From: a virus
Virus record (IMG/VR): IMGVR_UViG_3300021093_000159
Span: 1-40,327 of that record
Reading direction: 5' to 3' (one strand)
DNA length: 40,327 nucleotides
In this document: piece after piece, positions 1 to 4,925 of the stretch
Position numbering within the stretch: position 1 is the stretch's first letter
Layout of the letters: the number at the start of each line of letters is the position of its first letter
The notes under the pieces: model-generated
Databases searched by the model: none
Seen by the model: the letters and a program-made list of their open reading frames with translations, nothing else
What the model was told of the DNA's origin: nothing
Translations under genes and position numbers: made by a program

Positions 1-134
1 CCTATGCTAACAAAGGATACATCATCATACACAATGGACAACAACTTGAGAAACTGTGTAGAACTGAAGGTTCTGCACGGAAATACATTCAAGCACACAA
101 AAAAGGAAAGTCAATCGGTAAACTTCCAATTTGA
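1..134 (+). CDS. 3' end of a hypothetical gene cut by the left edge
   Basis: The third forward frame is open from the left edge to a TGA at 132-134 and encodes a 43-residue tail beginning YANKGYIIIHNGQQ and ending GKSIGKLPI. It is lysine-rich and hydrophilic. This frame is preferred over the other open frame (which runs to 183) because its stop falls a few bases before the 31-nt intergenic element at 140, as the upstream genes do at the other copies of that element, and because its composition looks like protein. The start lies outside the window. I do not recognise the family and assign no function. Confidence 0.55.
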   Translation, partial: YANKGYIIIHNGQQLEKLCRTEGSARKYIQAHKKGKSIGKLPI

Positions 135-139
135 TGCAA

Positions 140-170
140 ACTGGGGGCGAGCAAAGTGTCCCTATAGTAT
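140..170 (+). promoter_or_regulatory. 31-nt intergenic element, copy 1 of 6
   Basis: Begins ACTGGGGGCGAGC, continues AAAGTGTCCC and ends TATAGTAT. It lies between the stop at 134 and the ATG at 183. TATAGT resembles a sigma70 -10 hexamer, and the same hexamer forms the -10 of the canonical promoter at 4870, but no TTGACA-like -35 lies 16-18 nt upstream. A weak stem (ACT with AGT, GGG with CCC, three-base bulge) can be drawn. Promoter or RNA element; which one is unresolved. Confidence 0.75.
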
Positions 171-182
171 AGAGACAACGTG

Positions 183-1058
183 ATGAAAAAACCACTTAAC
201 AAGCATCAAGAACATTTTGAGGATATGATTCTCACTGGAGATCTATCTGTTCTGGATTTCTTCAACTCTGATTGTGAGATTTCACTGAAGATTGATGGTT
301 CTCCTGCAATCGTTTTTGGTACTAATCCTGCCAACAATCAGTTCTTTGTTTCTACCAAATCTGCCTTCAACAAAGTTAAAATCAAACTCTGCCATTCTCA
401 TGAAGAAATTGACACGCATTTTCAAGGCAAAGTTGCAAACATTCTGCATTGTTGTTTTAATTGGTTGCCTCATACAGATTCTATCATTCAAGGCGATTTT
501 CTTGGGTTTGGTAATACTGATGTTGTTCAACCTAATACCATTTCGTATCGGTTTTCAGAAGTAGTTTCTCAAAACATTATCTTTGCTCCTCACACAGTTT
601 GGCATACTGATGGTGAATTGAAGGATGCTTATGTGATTGGATCTGCTCCTTTCTTTGCTGATACTGAAAACGTTAAGTTTGTCCAACCTTGTGTAGATTA
701 TCTCAAGATTCAACTTCCTGATGTCGATGTTAGCAACATTCAGTTTCTGACTGACAAGCAGGCACAGGTTGCCAAACAACAAATCAATGCCATTATTCGT
801 GATGGTCATGAACTCGAATGGTGGAATGTTGCTGAGATTTTTGAGTGTCGCAATCTTGCTCATTTGTATCTCACAATGATCGAACTCAAAGATGATATTA
901 TGCAGTCGATGATTGTTCATGACAGTCCTCGTGCATTTATCGGTGATGATGAGATCATTGGTGAAGGATTTGTCTGCAAGAATGATAGCATCATCTTCAA
1001 GTTGGTGAATCGTTATCAGTTTTCTCATGCAAACTTTAATTCAGTGAAATCATGGTAA
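183..1058 (+). CDS. Ligase-like nucleotidyltransferase-superfamily protein
   Basis: A 291-residue protein. Near the N-terminus it has K36-I-D-G-S-P-A-I-V-F-G, which matches nucleotidyltransferase motif I (KxDG, the lysine that is adenylylated) of DNA and RNA ligases. Near the C-terminus it has E261-G-F-V-C-K266 followed by F-K273-L, like motifs IV and V. The family is, from memory, close to the DUF6267-type phage proteins that carry KWDGAPAIFAG and QGDFL; here IIQGDFLGFG is present. The role is probably ATP-dependent polynucleotide joining or nick sealing, but activity and substrate are inferred. A GTG lies three bases before the ATG; I chose the ATG at 183 because the Shine-Dalgarno signal is weak for either. 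It sits directly downstream of the repeated element, which may control it. The last bases overlap the start of a small membrane-protein gene. Confidence 0.65.
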   Translation: MKKPLNKHQEHFEDMILTGDLSVLDFFNSDCEISLKIDGSPAIVFGTNPANNQFFVSTKSAFNKVKIKLCHSHEEIDTHFQGKVANILHCCFNWLPHTDSIIQGDFLGFGNTDVVQPNTISYRFSEVVSQNIIFAPHTVWHTDGELKDAYVIGSAPFFADTENVKFVQPCVDYLKIQLPDVDVSNIQFLTDKQAQVAKQQINAIIRDGHELEWWNVAEIFECRNLAHLYLTMIELKDDIMQSMIVHDSPRAFIGDDEIIGEGFVCKNDSIIFKLVNRYQFSHANFNSVKSW

Positions 1059-1168
1059 TCCTCTATTTCTTGATTATTCTCTCTGTTTTTTTATGGGGTG
1101 GAATTGTTCTATTCTCTCCGATATTCAATTACTTGGATGACATTCCAAAAGATCCAAAGAATCAATAA
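1052..1168 (+). CDS. Small single-span membrane protein (38 aa)
   Basis: The ATG at 1052 overlaps the end of the upstream gene by seven bases (ATGGTAA junction), which suggests translational coupling. The product starts MVILYFLIILSVFLWGG and has one strongly hydrophobic segment at residues 2-25, followed by a short polar tail ending DIPKDPKNQ, so a membrane peptide with a charged C-terminal tail is likely. Its TAA stop shares its last base with the next copy of the 31-nt element. I do not recognise a family. Small membrane proteins are common among early phage genes that alter the host envelope, but that role is only an inference here. The tight packing at both ends supports a real gene. Confidence 0.55.
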   Translation: MVILYFLIILSVFLWGGIVLFSPIFNYLDDIPKDPKNQ

Positions 1169-1198
1169 CTGGGGGCTAGCAAAGTGTCCCTATAGTAT
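1168..1198 (+). promoter_or_regulatory. 31-nt intergenic element, copy 2 of 6
   Basis: Same element as at 140 with one internal change (GGGGGCTAGC instead of GGGGGCGAGC). Its first base is the last base of the preceding TAA stop. TATAGTAT at 1191-1198 is followed 17 bases later by the ATG at 1216. If TATAGT works as a -10, transcription would begin near 1205 with a leader of about 11 nt. Confidence 0.75.
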
Positions 1199-1215
1199 AC
1201 GACTCAACCACTGAA

Positions 1216-1674
1216 ATGATTTCTCTTCCTAATCCCACATCTTTTGCTAATTTTGTTGCTGAGCAGGATGCTCGCAATACACTACAACTGAATGTAACTA
1301 AGTGGTGTTATATGTTGATTGATGCTCTCAAGCAGAACTATATTGATTATTCGATTCGTGGACATTATCGTTCTCTTCAAAAAGGTGAGAGCACTGATTA
1401 TCATGAGTCTTGTATTGTTAAACTGAAAGCAGGTGAATGTCCGATTGATTATGTCATCGAGTCTGGCAAAAAGTATCACAAAGTTGTCTTTGTTGATGGT
1501 GGTGGACAACGCTCCGCACATGCATTTGTTGATAAAAAGACTGGTGAAGTGTACATGTCCGCATCATGGAAGCAACCTGCAAAGGGTGTACGTTATGATC
1601 TGCGATTGATGAAAGATCGGGAGTATTTGTTGGCAAATGCAGATTGGTCTGGTGGATATTTGTATGCTCGTTGA
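1216..1674 (+). CDS. Conserved cyanophage hypothetical protein (152 aa)
   Basis: Soluble protein without a signal peptide or membrane segment. Recognisable stretches are KYHKVVFVDGGGQRSAHAFV, then DKKTGEVYMSASWKQPAKGVRYDL, and the C-terminal NADWSGGYLYAR. I recall closely related proteins of similar length in many marine T4-like cyanophages, always annotated as hypothetical, so family membership is confident and function unknown. It is the only gene between two control signals: the 31-nt element upstream and a canonical sigma70 promoter whose -35 overlaps its stop codon. That suggests an early gene expressed independently of the gene that follows. Codons are CGT- and CTC-rich, unlike the AGA/TTA-rich late genes. 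Confidence 0.75.
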   Translation: MISLPNPTSFANFVAEQDARNTLQLNVTKWCYMLIDALKQNYIDYSIRGHYRSLQKGESTDYHESCIVKLKAGECPIDYVIESGKKYHKVVFVDGGGQRSAHAFVDKKTGEVYMSASWKQPAKGVRYDLRLMKDREYLLANADWSGGYLYAR

Positions 1675-1699
1675 CAACCACTGGCAACACTGATAGAAT
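1671..1699 (+). promoter_or_regulatory. Sigma70-type promoter
   Basis: TTGACA at 1671-1676, a 17-nt spacer, and TAGAAT at 1694-1699: a consensus -35, ideal spacing and a five-of-six -10. The -35 overlaps the stop of the upstream gene. The expected start is near 1706, just before the leader element at 1707. It would drive the nuclease-like gene at 1774, using host RNA polymerase early in infection. Confidence 0.8.
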
Positions 1700-1706
1700 A
1701 AGACTA

Positions 1707-1738
1707 TGGGAATGAGTTTGCCCTATAAAGTTACTCAC
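1707..1738 (+). promoter_or_regulatory. 5' leader element, copy 1 of 2
   Basis: Immediately after the predicted start site the leader reads GGG (1708-1710), a loop starting AATGAG, CCC (1721-1723), TATAAAG and TTACTCAC. The same layout recurs at 5404-5438 with four paired G and C instead of three, so the short stem appears to be kept while its length differs. It may protect the mRNA 5' end or bind a protein. A GGAG at 1759-1762 precedes the ATG at 1774. Confidence 0.5.
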
Positions 1739-1773
1739 TATTCACACTCGATACTAACGGAGTTAGTTCAATT

Positions 1774-2331
1774 ATGACAATTGCAAATCTCATCGATCAC
1801 TTGGAAACGGGTGTCAACTGGAATAAAGTTTTTGGAGTTGTTCGTTCTACCTATGGTGATTCTGGATTCACCTCTAGGGCAGACAACTTTACAAAATCAA
1901 CTACAATCGAAAAAGCACTTGCTAAGTTTTCTGATCTTAACCGCGTGGATCAGATTGGTTACGATTTCATGTATGATGGTCTTAAAGTAGAACTGAAGAT
2001 GCGTCAAAATCTGTTCTACAAGAGAACACCAAATCAGACGCAAGTGATTAAGATGAAGAACTTTCAAGGTAACAAAAAGACTCTGGAAGATTTCAAGAAC
2101 GATCAAACTTTCGATGTTGCAATCATTCTGTGTCTGACTACTTTTCAAGCAATAGTTGTGGAGGATGAAGTAGCACGGAGTCGTTATTTTGCAGATGGTG
2201 ATGGTGTCTTTGCAAAGTTTGGTCTGGGAGACTACTATAAGTGCGATATTGGTGAAGTTACTCCCATTCTTCCTCCGACTTCACTTTCTGAGGAGTTTCA
2301 GACAGCAGTAGACAATTACCTTGATTTCTAA
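1774..2331 (+). CDS. Possible PD-(D/E)xK-type nuclease
   Basis: A 185-residue soluble protein. Residues 58-76 read VDQIGYDFMYDGLKVELKM, giving an aspartate (D64 or D68) followed by E73-L-K75 on what looks like adjacent beta strands, the layout of the PD-(D/E)xK nuclease core. I recall related cyanophage proteins described as restriction-endonuclease-like, but the active-site assignment is my reading of one sequence. If it is a nuclease, host DNA degradation or DNA repair are possible roles; the target is unknown. It has its own sigma70 promoter at 1671, a distinct leader element and a CGGAG Shine-Dalgarno about 11 nt before the ATG, so it appears independently and strongly expressed. Its stop is five bases before copy 3 of the 31-nt element. 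Confidence 0.5.
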   Translation: MTIANLIDHLETGVNWNKVFGVVRSTYGDSGFTSRADNFTKSTTIEKALAKFSDLNRVDQIGYDFMYDGLKVELKMRQNLFYKRTPNQTQVIKMKNFQGNKKTLEDFKNDQTFDVAIILCLTTFQAIVVEDEVARSRYFADGDGVFAKFGLGDYYKCDIGEVTPILPPTSLSEEFQTAVDNYLDF

Positions 2332-2336
2332 CTGAA

Positions 2337-2367
2337 ACTGGGGGCGAGCAAAGTGTCCCTATAGTAT
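2337..2367 (+). promoter_or_regulatory. 31-nt intergenic element, copy 3 of 6
   Basis: Identical to copy 1 over the whole element. The downstream ATG (2366-2368) starts inside the terminal TATAGTAT, and identity with copy 4 continues through the first four codons (Met-Ser-Thr-Thr). If TATAGT were a -10 with a start about seven bases on, this ATG could not be in the transcript. Confidence 0.75.
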
Positions 2368-2614
2368 GAGCACCACCCAACCGATGATTGTTTCTGAAGT
2401 CTACTCCTACCACACAAATTGGAAGGAGGGTAAAGTCAATCAAATGTGGATTGAGCAAATCACTGATAAAGAGTGTGACAATCTTTATGTTGCTGTTGCA
2501 CACAATCCCAGCAATGGTTCTACGATGAAGATGAGCAATCCCCGCACATCTTACTCCGAAACTCTCAACTGGGTTCGTGGATTCTGCGGCACCTTCTGTA
2601 TTCTTTCTGCCTGA
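2366..2614 (+). CDS. Hypothetical protein (82 aa)
   Basis: The product starts MSTTQPMIVSEVYSYHTNW and contains ITDKECDNLYVAVAHNPSNG and, near the end, YSETLNWVRGFCGTFCIL. It is soluble with no clear motif; I recall similar cyanophage hypotheticals only vaguely. The first four codons lie within the extended identity shared with the gene at 3204, so the annotated N-terminus is partly contributed by the repeated element. An alternative start is the in-frame ATG at 2384 (MIVSEVY), which would leave a short leader if the element is a promoter. There is no Shine-Dalgarno before the first ATG. The gene ends in the junction TGATTATG, which is reused at the next two boundaries. Confidence 0.6.
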   Translation: MSTTQPMIVSEVYSYHTNWKEGKVNQMWIEQITDKECDNLYVAVAHNPSNGSTMKMSNPRTSYSETLNWVRGFCGTFCILSA

Positions 2615-2616
2615 TT

Positions 2617-2652
2617 ATGCTTTACAACATTCTCAATCAACTTTCTAACTGA
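2617..2652 (+). CDS. Possible 11-codon micro-ORF between two TGATTATG junctions
   Basis: An ATG two bases after the upstream TGA opens a frame encoding MLYNILNQLSN, which ends in a TGA two bases before the next ATG. It exactly fills the space between two genes, and both of its borders have the same TGATTATG sequence. Whether the peptide matters or the frame merely carries ribosomes from one gene to the next cannot be decided from sequence. Confidence 0.2.
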   Translation: MLYNILNQLSN

Positions 2653-2654
2653 TT

Positions 2655-3059
2655 ATGGCAACTCGTTCTCGTATTGGTATTGAACTCTCCGACAATTCCA
2701 TTCTTTCTGTGTATTGTCACTGGGACGGATATCCCGAGTTTAATGGTAAGAAACTTCAAGAACATTTCGATTCTTATGAATCTGCTGCTGCACTGATTGA
2801 CGGTGGTGATATTAGTGCTCTGTGGACAAATGTAGGTTGGGATAATGAAACTCTATCAGAAGTTGGTCCTCTTTATTATTCCTCCCGTGGTGAGAATTGC
2901 CCGCCTCGGCATGATAAAGATCTGGCAGAGTATCTTCTGAATGGTGAAGAGTTTGCATACCTCTATACTCAATCTGAAGAATGGGTATGTTATGATACAT
3001 GTCAATGGCACGATTCCTATATGGAAGGTGTCGAAATCCCCTCTGCTGTTACTGTTTAA
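2655..3059 (+). CDS. Conserved phage hypothetical protein, MATRSRIGIE family (134 aa)
   Basis: Starts MATRSRIGIELSDNSILSVY followed by CHWDGYPEFNGKKLQEHF. I recognise this start (ATRSRIGI ... YCHWDGYPE) as a widespread phage protein found in many T4-like and other phages, usually annotated as hypothetical; its biochemical role is unknown to me. The protein is acidic, rich in aromatic residues and cysteine/histidine (CHWD, ENCPPRHD, YDTCQWHD), which might bind a metal, though no defined metal-site pattern is visible. There are no membrane segments. It begins two bases after a TGA in the TGATTATG junction, without a strong Shine-Dalgarno, so reinitiation from the frame upstream is plausible. 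A 29-codon membrane-peptide gene follows 12 bases after its stop. Confidence 0.75.
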   Translation: MATRSRIGIELSDNSILSVYCHWDGYPEFNGKKLQEHFDSYESAAALIDGGDISALWTNVGWDNETLSEVGPLYYSSRGENCPPRHDKDLAEYLLNGEEFAYLYTQSEEWVCYDTCQWHDSYMEGVEIPSAVTV

Positions 3060-3071
3060 TTCTGAAGATTT

Positions 3072-3161
3072 ATGGTGATTACTTCACTTATGGCAGGATT
3101 TGCCTTTGGTTATTGTATCATTGATCTTGCACTTGCATTGTACTTTAAGATTCAAAAATGA
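3072..3161 (+). CDS. Small single-span membrane peptide (29 aa)
   Basis: The product starts MVITSLMAGFAFGYCIIDLA and ends LYFKIQK. Residues 3-24 form one hydrophobic helix with a short basic C-terminal tail. It is 12 bases downstream of the previous gene and is followed by copy 4 of the 31-nt element 13 bases after its stop. It parallels the 38-aa membrane peptide at 1052, which is likewise the last gene before an element copy. No family is recognised. The short length makes the call moderate; hydrophobic composition and gene packing support it. Confidence 0.45.
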   Translation: MVITSLMAGFAFGYCIIDLALALYFKIQK

Positions 3162-3174
3162 TTCGATAACACAA

Positions 3175-3205
3175 ACTGGGGGCGAGCAAAGTGTCCCTAT
3201 AGTAT
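3175..3205 (+). promoter_or_regulatory. 31-nt intergenic element, copy 4 of 6
   Basis: Identical to copies 1 and 3. As with copy 3, the ATG of the next gene (3204-3206) overlaps the end of TATAGTAT, and identity extends through ATGAGCACCACC. Here there is no later in-frame ATG, so a simple promoter reading would leave the downstream gene without its start codon. Confidence 0.75.
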
Positions 3206-3374
3206 GAGCACCACCTTCACCGTCCGATTCGATTCCAATGCTCTGGATTCTCCCGAGTATATTGGACCTTTCTATTCTGAAGAATCTGCACAAGATTATT
3301 GCGATGCCCGCAATGATTCTTTATCACTCTCTGGGATTCCTTCCTGGGTTGCTTGTTACTCTATCGTTGACTGA
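3204..3374 (+). CDS. Hypothetical protein (56 aa)
   Basis: The product starts MSTTFTVRFDSNALDSPEYI, continues through GPFYSEESAQDYCDARND and ends WVACYSIVD. The middle (FYSEESAQDYCDARN) resembles the SPOR/DUF-like layout of short phage proteins in which a strand is followed by an amphipathic helix, but I cannot name a family. The first four residues are shared with the gene at 2366 because the repeated element runs into both coding regions. The only possible ATG start lies inside the element and no Shine-Dalgarno precedes it. The stop forms a TGATTATG junction with the next gene, suggesting coupled translation. Confidence 0.6.
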   Translation: MSTTFTVRFDSNALDSPEYIGPFYSEESAQDYCDARNDSLSLSGIPSWVACYSIVD

Positions 3375-3376
3375 TT

Positions 3377-3604
3377 ATGCAATTCCAAGTTACAGAAGTT
3401 TCGTTTGACTTTGATGACGAAGACTTCACTCTTGAAGAACAACAATCTGTCGTAGATTCTGTTCTTGGTAACACCTTTGAGGTGGAGGTTGATGATAACG
3501 ACACCGAGGAAGATGTTGCAAATGCTCTAGTCGAACACGTCACAGATTTCACTGGTTGGTGTGTCTTCTCTCTGAATTATCGTCACGTTTCTAACACTCA
3601 CTGA
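3377..3604 (+). CDS. Acidic conserved cyanophage hypothetical protein (75 aa)
   Basis: Starts MQFQVTEVSFDFDDEDFTLE and ends GWCVFSLNYRHVSNTH. It is extremely acidic in the first two thirds (DFDDEDF, EVDDNDTEED), with a predicted strand-helix-strand-helix layout and no membrane segment. I recall near-identical layouts among cyanophage hypothetical proteins. A small acidic protein of this kind could mimic DNA or bind a basic partner, but nothing specific supports that. It follows the previous gene by two bases (TGATTATG) and precedes the next by nine bases, so it is most likely cotranscribed with both. Confidence 0.65.
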   Translation: MQFQVTEVSFDFDDEDFTLEEQQSVVDSVLGNTFEVEVDDNDTEEDVANALVEHVTDFTGWCVFSLNYRHVSNTH

Positions 3605-3613
3605 ATAAACAAA

Positions 3614-3826
3614 ATGACTCTGAACAAAGCACAATTCGACCAACTCGTTGAAAACTATGTTTGTCACATTATCGATGGGTTGGATTCAGAAACTATGGAA
3701 ACTATGATCTTTGATCTACTCACTCGTGAGTATGAAGATATATCTGAAGAAGACATTCTGAATGAGATTGAAGAACTTTATGGAGAGGAAGTTGCAAATG
3801 ATCTTCTGGAAAGTGCAGCACAATGA
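3614..3826 (+). CDS. Acidic helical hypothetical protein (70 aa)
   Basis: Starts MTLNKAQFDQLVENYVCHII and is largely alpha-helical by inspection, with repeated acidic patches (LTREYEDISEEDILNEIEEL). No membrane segment or catalytic motif is visible. It lies nine bases after the preceding acidic gene and is followed by a 59-aa gene, forming a run of three small coupled genes. I do not recognise a named family, although small acidic helical proteins at this position are usual among cyanophage early genes. Confidence 0.6.
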   Translation: MTLNKAQFDQLVENYVCHIIDGLDSETMETMIFDLLTREYEDISEEDILNEIEELYGEEVANDLLESAAQ

Positions 3827-3850
3827 TTGAAACTCAGTACTGAAACTACA

Positions 3851-4030
3851 ATGACAAATCCCAATCCTTACGTCCAAAATCTTGTTGAAATGGGTTATGA
3901 TGAAGCAGATTGCCGAATGATAGCATCTGCTGGACTTAAAAAGACTTTTCCTCTTAACATTCATGGTCGAGTTTATAGCACTCAACAAGAGTATGATGAT
4001 GCTATTGCTGACTTTCTGAATGGTTTTTAA
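3851..4030 (+). CDS. Hypothetical protein (59 aa)
   Basis: The product starts MTNPNPYVQNLVEMGYDEAD and ends YDDAIADFLNGF. The frame is open back to a TTG at 3827, directly after the preceding stop, but the ATG at 3851 gives a natural N-terminus and a normal 24-base gap, so it is preferred. The first half (NPYVQNLVEMGYDEADCRMI) looks like a UBA-like three-helix segment of the type 'LVEMGYDEAxxxxA'; this is suggestive only. The second half contains NIHGRVYSTQQEYDDAIADF, typical of short phage hypotheticals. Function unknown. Confidence 0.6.
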   Translation: MTNPNPYVQNLVEMGYDEADCRMIASAGLKKTFPLNIHGRVYSTQQEYDDAIADFLNGF

Positions 4031-4114
4031 ATGGTAAAGTTTTATCTCTCTTGTGGTTCATTGCTTAAAATCAATGATTACTCTTACTTCAATCAATCTA
4101 CTGGGGGCGAGTAA
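4031..4114 (+). CDS. Doubtful 27-codon ORF ending inside element copy 5
   Basis: An ATG directly after the preceding TAA opens a frame (MVKFYLSCGSLLKINDYSYF and seven more residues) that stops within the 31-nt element at 4112-4114. The other genes upstream of the element end at or before its first bases, so this frame is either a chance ORF or the remnant of a small gene. Little supports it beyond the start-stop contact. Confidence 0.2.
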   Translation: MVKFYLSCGSLLKINDYSYFNQSTGGE

Positions 4115-4130
4115 AGTGTCCCTATAGTGT
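4100..4130 (+). promoter_or_regulatory. 31-nt intergenic element, copy 5 of 6
   Basis: Two changes from the consensus: GAGTAAAG instead of GAGCAAAG (shared with copy 6) and TATAGTGT instead of TATAGTAT (unique). The ATG of the downstream gene is 18 bases further on at 4149, compatible with a very short leader. Confidence 0.72.
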
Positions 4131-4148
4131 AACCACAACCCTTCTACT

Positions 4149-4469
4149 ATGCGAGTCATCGAAAAGCAAATGAATGATGCAATCCTGAATCAAAAGGATT
4201 GGAAAAAAGACAATACTGAGGTTGTTTATTATAGTGGAAATGATTCCTCTGATGTGTTTCTCTATGGCAATCTGATTGCTCGTATTCATTCTTTCTCGAT
4301 TGAATTGTTTGATGGTGGGTATCAATCAGCAACCACAAAGTCCCGTCTCAATGCTATTCTCTCCGAGCATGGTTTGCCTGGTGAGAAAGTCTTCCAGAAG
4401 AACTTTCAGTGGTTTGTGCAACAAGAAGGTGGTGCAATTCCTTTCTTTGATGGTATGCGTCTCAACTGA
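4149..4469 (+). CDS. Conserved cyanophage hypothetical protein (106 aa)
   Basis: Starts MRVIEKQMNDAILNQKDWKK and contains NTEVVYYSGNDSSDVFLYGN, LIARIHSFSIELFDGGYQS and the C-terminal TTKSRLNAILSEHGLPGEKV followed by FQKNFQWFV and DGMRLN. I recognise this family from cyanophages, where the order of conserved blocks (MRVIExQM, TxVxY, VYLxGxxIA, TTKSRLNAIL, GMRLN) is the same; all are annotated as hypothetical. It is soluble. The function is unknown, but its wide conservation points to a core early role. It is placed after copy 5 of the repeated element and is the last sizeable gene before a non-coding region. Confidence 0.78.
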   Translation: MRVIEKQMNDAILNQKDWKKDNTEVVYYSGNDSSDVFLYGNLIARIHSFSIELFDGGYQSATTKSRLNAILSEHGLPGEKVFQKNFQWFVQQEGGAIPFFDGMRLN

Positions 4470-4481
4470 TTCTTGATTCTG

Positions 4482-4541
4482 ATGTCTTTCTTCATTAAGG
4501 ATGCAAGAGAGTATGCAAAGTACCGATTATCGATTGATTGA
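4482..4541 (+). CDS. Possible 19-aa micro-ORF
   Basis: The frame encodes MSFFIKDAREYAKYRLSID, a basic amphipathic peptide, 12 bases after the previous stop. The sequence looks protein-like and its codons match its neighbours, but the length gives no statistical support and no Shine-Dalgarno is evident. It could be the remnant of a longer gene that lost its 5' part. Confidence 0.25.
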   Translation: MSFFIKDAREYAKYRLSID

Positions 4542-4650
4542 GTATAATGTAGAGTCCTCATCTTTGGGGTCTTTTTTATGCTTTTTATTCAAAATAAGGT
4601 TAAAAATGTATTAAAATCAATTATAAATGTGTTTTTTAATGTATATTCGT

Positions 4651-4682
4651 TTTCAACATGCTTGTGGAAAAGTATGTTGAAA
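4651..4682. repeat. 11-bp inverted repeat with 10-nt loop
   Basis: TTTCAACATGC at 4651-4661 pairs with GTATGTTGAAA at 4672-4682 across the loop TTGTGGAAAA, with one G-T wobble. The loop holds one of two TGTGGAAAA boxes; the other begins two bases after the right arm. There is no T-tract after it, so it is not a terminator. Confidence 0.75.
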
Positions 4683-4692
4683 CTGTGGAAAA
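4663..4692 (-). promoter_or_regulatory. Two DnaA-box-like sequences, possible replication origin
   Basis: TGTGGAAAA occurs at 4663-4671 and 4684-4692, exactly 21 bp apart (two helical turns). Its reverse complement TTTTCCACA is the DnaA-box form I recall from cyanobacterial chromosome origins and differs by one base from the E. coli box TTATCCACA. The boxes sit beside an inverted repeat and an AT-rich stretch. Two boxes alone are weak evidence for DnaA binding. Confidence 0.4.
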
Positions 4693-4849
4693 CTTATGTT
4701 TAATGTCTCTGAGACCTTGTGATTAGACTCTTATGAATGTCAGATCTTATGGTGATCTAAGCCTGCACTCTATCACAACCGCAGAGAAATGTCAAGACCC
4801 CCGAGTATCATAAAACCCCCACACAACTCCCAGAATTATAAGGACATCG

Positions 4850-4857
4850 AATAAATA
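4850..4857 (+). promoter_or_regulatory. Possible late-promoter octamer AATAAATA
   Basis: Matches the T4-type late octamer TATAAATA at seven of eight positions and is the same variant seen before gp25 at 8064. It lies 68 bases before the ATG at 4926 and just upstream of a canonical sigma70 promoter, so this gene could be expressed early and late. The octamer is short and the DNA AT-rich, so chance occurrence is possible. Confidence 0.35.
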
Positions 4858-4869
4858 CTCTGAAACCCA

Positions 4870-4898
4870 TTGACAAACACCTCAGAGAGTCTTATAGT
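4870..4898 (+). promoter_or_regulatory. Sigma70-type promoter
   Basis: TTGACA at 4870-4875, a 17-nt spacer and TATAGT at 4893-4898. The sequence after the -10 (ATGAT, then CATCAA) resembles that after copy 6 of the 31-nt element, which supports reading TATAGT as a -10 in both. The expected start near 4905 excludes the in-frame ATG at 4899 as a start codon and fixes the gene start at 4926. Confidence 0.82.
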
Positions 4899-4925
4899 AT
4901 GATTATACATCAACGGAGATCACTT

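Larger units (their letters stand above)
4542..4869 (+). other. Non-coding control region with AT-rich stretch, inverted repeat and C-rich block
   Basis: No convincing gene is present. In order it holds a T-rich tract after GGGGTCTTTTTT (a weak terminator-like end near 4551-4577), an AT-rich stretch (about 4578-4645), the inverted repeat and DnaA-like boxes at 4651-4692, a short inverted repeat AGATC/GATCT at 4742-4758, a C-rich stretch (about 4797-4832) and an AATAAATA octamer at 4850-4857 just before the promoter at 4870. AT-rich DNA next to initiator-like boxes suggests a replication-origin candidate. Confidence 0.6.

Noticed and set aside
4100-4130. NtcA-type site (GTA-N8-TAC) in copies 5 and 6 of the element.
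   Set aside because: GTAAAGTGTCCCTA ends in CTA, not TAC, and the other four copies lack the initial GTA.
4520-4548. TATAAT at 4543-4548 as a sigma70 promoter.
   Set aside because: No acceptable -35 lies 16-18 bases upstream (GTACCG or similar), and the sequence right after it is terminator-like rather than a leader.
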